The notes under the pieces: model-generated
The model's database searches: none
Told to the model about the DNA's origin: nothing
The model's input: only the letters and a program-made list of their open reading frames with translations
Assembly: GCA_963768565.1 (NCBI GenBank)
Contig: CAVYIO010000020.1
Location: 62,001 to 126,000 of the forward strand
Direction of reading: 5' to 3'
Source: JABDKH01 sp963768565
GTDB taxonomy: Bacteria; Bacteroidota; Rhodothermia; Rhodothermales; JABDKH01
Length of the DNA: 64,000 nucleotides
Program-made: the position numbers and the translations under genes
In this document: piece after piece, positions 62,316-64,000 of the stretch
Position numbering within the stretch: position 1 is the stretch's first letter
Layout: each line of letters starts with the position of its first letter

Positions 62316-62606
62316 TCATACCCAGGAAAAACCCTCGATCGATGTTGCGAGCTCCACGTCCTTTCCCGTGACGCGATCTCCGGCATCGTGCGTTGTGAGA
62401 GCGATTTCGACCCGGCTGTACACGTTGCGGATCTCTGGATGATGGTTGAGCTGCTCGGCTTCGAACGCAACTCGTACAATAAAGCTGACCGCTTCCTTGA
62501 ACGAAGAGAAGCTGAATGTCTTGACGAGTTTGTCGTCGGCGAAAGACCAGCCCGGAAGCTCTTGAAGAGCTTCCGTCACTTGTGGCGTGTTGAGAGGCGT
62601 TGTCAT
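62316..62606 (-). CDS. phhB: Pterin-4-alpha-carbinolamine dehydratase
   Basis: 96 aa, usual length. Recycles the pterin cofactor of aromatic amino acid hydroxylases, or works as a Mo-cofactor-side enzyme. Signature EAEQLNHHPEIRNVYSRVEI and LTTHDAGDRVTGKDVELA carry the active-site histidines. ATG at 62606 overlaps the stop of the antiporter gene (ATGA). No phenylalanine hydroxylase is in the window. Confidence 0.92.
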   Translation of the reverse strand: MTTPLNTPQVTEALQELPGWSFADDKLVKTFSFSSFKEAVSFIVRVAFEAEQLNHHPEIRNVYSRVEIALTTHDAGDRVTGKDVELATSIEGFSWV

Positions 62607-64000
62607 GGTTGGAGAACCCATCCGCTATAGAAAACGATGTACACAAGCACGTAGATCGGAAGAAGGATGGGTATCGAGTATCGCCAGATGTAGCCCATGA
62701 AGGACGGGGTCTCGACTCCCTTGGCCTCGGCAATCGCTTTGACCATGAAGTTCGGGGCGTTGCCAATGTAGGACATCGCACCAAAGAAGACCGCCGCAAC
62801 AGATATCGCCTGCAGGAAGAACCACGACTCCGGATCGGACAGGGCCGGCTCCGCAAACTCCTTCACCTGCGCGACCACGTTCACGTCAAGACCGAACTTG
62901 CCCATCGCCGCGGATACGAAATTCAGATAGGTCGGGGCGTTGTCGAGTATGCCCGATAGAATGCCCGTGCCGAAGTAAAACATCCCGACGGTGAGGGACT
63001 CAGCATGGTTCTGCGCGAAGGCGGCGATGTTCGCGAGTGCCGGCTGCATCGTGGCGAAAATGCCCAGGAAGAGCCACCCCACTTCTCTGATGGGTTCGAA
63101 ATTGAATTCGTTCTTCTCGAGAACGGTTCTGTCTGCGCTTCGGTACGCCAGGACCGCCACCGTAAGCATGATGATTTCCCGGATTCCGAACGGGATGTGG
63201 ATGTCGCCCACATGCAGCGCCGGTACCCACTCGAACACGTTCGGGTCGATGAACACCGACACGATGATAATCGCGATCCATATGAAACTCTTCATCCCTT
63301 CAACCTGAACCGTTGGCAGGTTCGGGTCGGCATCCGGACTGACATCCTTGTTGCGGAAATCGAAGACCAGAAAGACGGCAAGGATGAGCAGAGTTGTGGG
63401 TAGCCAGATGTACCAGACGTGAGTGAATGTCCAGAAGAACGGCACGCCCCTCAGGAATCCGAGGAACAGGGGCGGATCGCCGATTGGAGTTAGCGCGCCG
63501 CCGACGTTGGCCACGAGGAAGATGAAGAAGACGATGTGGTATGCCCTCAAACGGCCGGTATTCAGTCGCATATAGCAGCGAATGAACAGCATCGCCGAGC
63601 CGGTTGTAGCGATCAGGTTTGCGATCACGGAGGCGACCAACAACAGAAACGCGTTGGACCAGGGCGTTCCCCGCGCATTCACCTTCACATAGATCCCGCT
63701 GGCAGCGATGAAGAGAGAAGCCACCAGGGCGATAAAGGCGAGGTACTCCTGGATGGCGTGAATCACCGGAGTCGCGGTCCCGAGTCCGAAGATGTAGGCG
63801 ACCGCAACAATCAATCCCAGCGAAATGGCATACTTCGGGTAGTGGTGATGCCAGTGATGTGCATAGAACAGGGGCCCGGTCGCGATCATGACGAGCAGGA
63901 TCACGAACGGAAGCACGAGCCACACCGGTGGAACTTCGCCGTGGCCATCGCCTCCCTCTTCCACGTCCGCGTGATCGCCGGCCGATTCCGTACCGGTCTC
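62603..64000 (-). CDS. NhaD-type sodium:proton antiporter (5' end outside the window)
   Basis: At least 465 codons; the frame is open to the window edge, so the start is missing. About twelve membrane helices of the ion-transporter (ArsB/NhaD/CitM) superfamily: LGTATPVIHAIQEYLAFIAL, NVGGALTPIGDPPLFLGFLRG (a typical unwound-helix turn), DNAPTYLNFVSAAMG and YIGNAPNFMVKAIAEAKG (the second). The visible N-terminal part is rich in Gly, His and acidic residues (GDHADVEEGGDGHGE) and probably follows a signal peptide. Exports sodium in exchange for protons, which suits a marine or saline habitat. Overlaps phhB. Confidence 0.88.
   Translation of the reverse strand, partial: ETGTESAGDHADVEEGGDGHGEVPPVWLVLPFVILLVMIATGPLFYAHHWHHHYPKYAISLGLIVAVAYIFGLGTATPVIHAIQEYLAFIALVASLFIAASGIYVKVNARGTPWSNAFLLLVASVIANLIATTGSAMLFIRCYMRLNTGRLRAYHIVFFIFLVANVGGALTPIGDPPLFLGFLRGVPFFWTFTHVWYIWLPTTLLILAVFLVFDFRNKDVSPDADPNLPTVQVEGMKSFIWIAIIIVSVFIDPNVFEWVPALHVGDIHIPFGIREIIMLTVAVLAYRSADRTVLEKNEFNFEPIREVGWLFLGIFATMQPALANIAAFAQNHAESLTVGMFYFGTGILSGILDNAPTYLNFVSAAMGKFGLDVNVVAQVKEFAEPALSDPESWFFLQAISVAAVFFGAMSYIGNAPNFMVKAIAEAKGVETPSFMGYIWRYSIPILLPIYVLVYIVFYSGWVLQP

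Overview
The window looks like a chromosomal core region from a Bacteroidota-like bacterium, most probably the Rhodothermota (Rhodothermales) side of the FCB group. The evidence is a moderately GC-rich sequence, three adjacent families typical of that group (DUF4837, DUF4296, DUF4293), an ExbB/ExbD block, and the fused mutase IcmF. The assignment is inference from gene content; no 16S gene is present. I see no CRISPR array, prophage or insertion sequence.

Layout. 0.1-1.7 kb: two small envelope-type proteins (DUF4097 and a WXXGXW-repeat protein). 1.8-15.6 kb, minus strand: a transcription/translation block read as tRNA-Thr, tRNA-Tyr, tRNA-Gly, tRNA-Thr, tuf, tRNA-Trp, secE, nusG, rplK, rplA, rplJ, rplL, rpoB, rpoC, opened by a good promoter and closed by a strong terminator. 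15.6-20.6 kb: DedA protein, ispD-ispF, queA, an orphan PAS protein and a VKOR-thioredoxin fusion. 20.9-30.3 kb, plus strand: an MscS channel and then a complete tryptophan operon, trpL-trpE-unknown-trpS-trpG-trpD-trpC-trpF-trpB-trpA, with a readable leader-peptide attenuator. 30.4-46.5 kb: lipoproteins, RecQ, a glycosyltransferase, an EamA transporter, isocitrate dehydrogenase, the ExbB/ExbD operon behind a near-consensus promoter, an S41 protease, a penicillin-acylase relative without its usual nucleophile motif, PPK2, and pabB-pabC.

46.7-50.7 kb is the most unusual part: four co-directional genes encoding a cytosolic alpha/beta hydrolase, an ATP-grasp ligase, a circularly permuted ATP-grasp ligase and a class I glutamine-amidotransferase-like protein. 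Together they look like a small amide-ligase pathway of unknown product, preceded by a 17-bp perfect palindrome and faced by a secreted esterase. 50.7-64 kb: this esterase, a lipoprotein, a CcmC-like membrane protein, DUF937, RluA-type synthase, MOSC protein, IcmF, Mn-type SOD, a PH/SHOCT-like protein, nuoN, PCD and an NhaD-type antiporter cut by the window edge.

Quality warning. Many conserved genes (rpoC, rpoB, tuf, secE, rplA, trpF, trpB, the glycosyltransferase, the amidotransferase, a lipoprotein, nuoN) are broken by single-base frameshifts. Every break I resolved is one EXTRA base, which points to sequencing or assembly error, not to real gene decay. I annotate these as whole genes with reconstructed limits.
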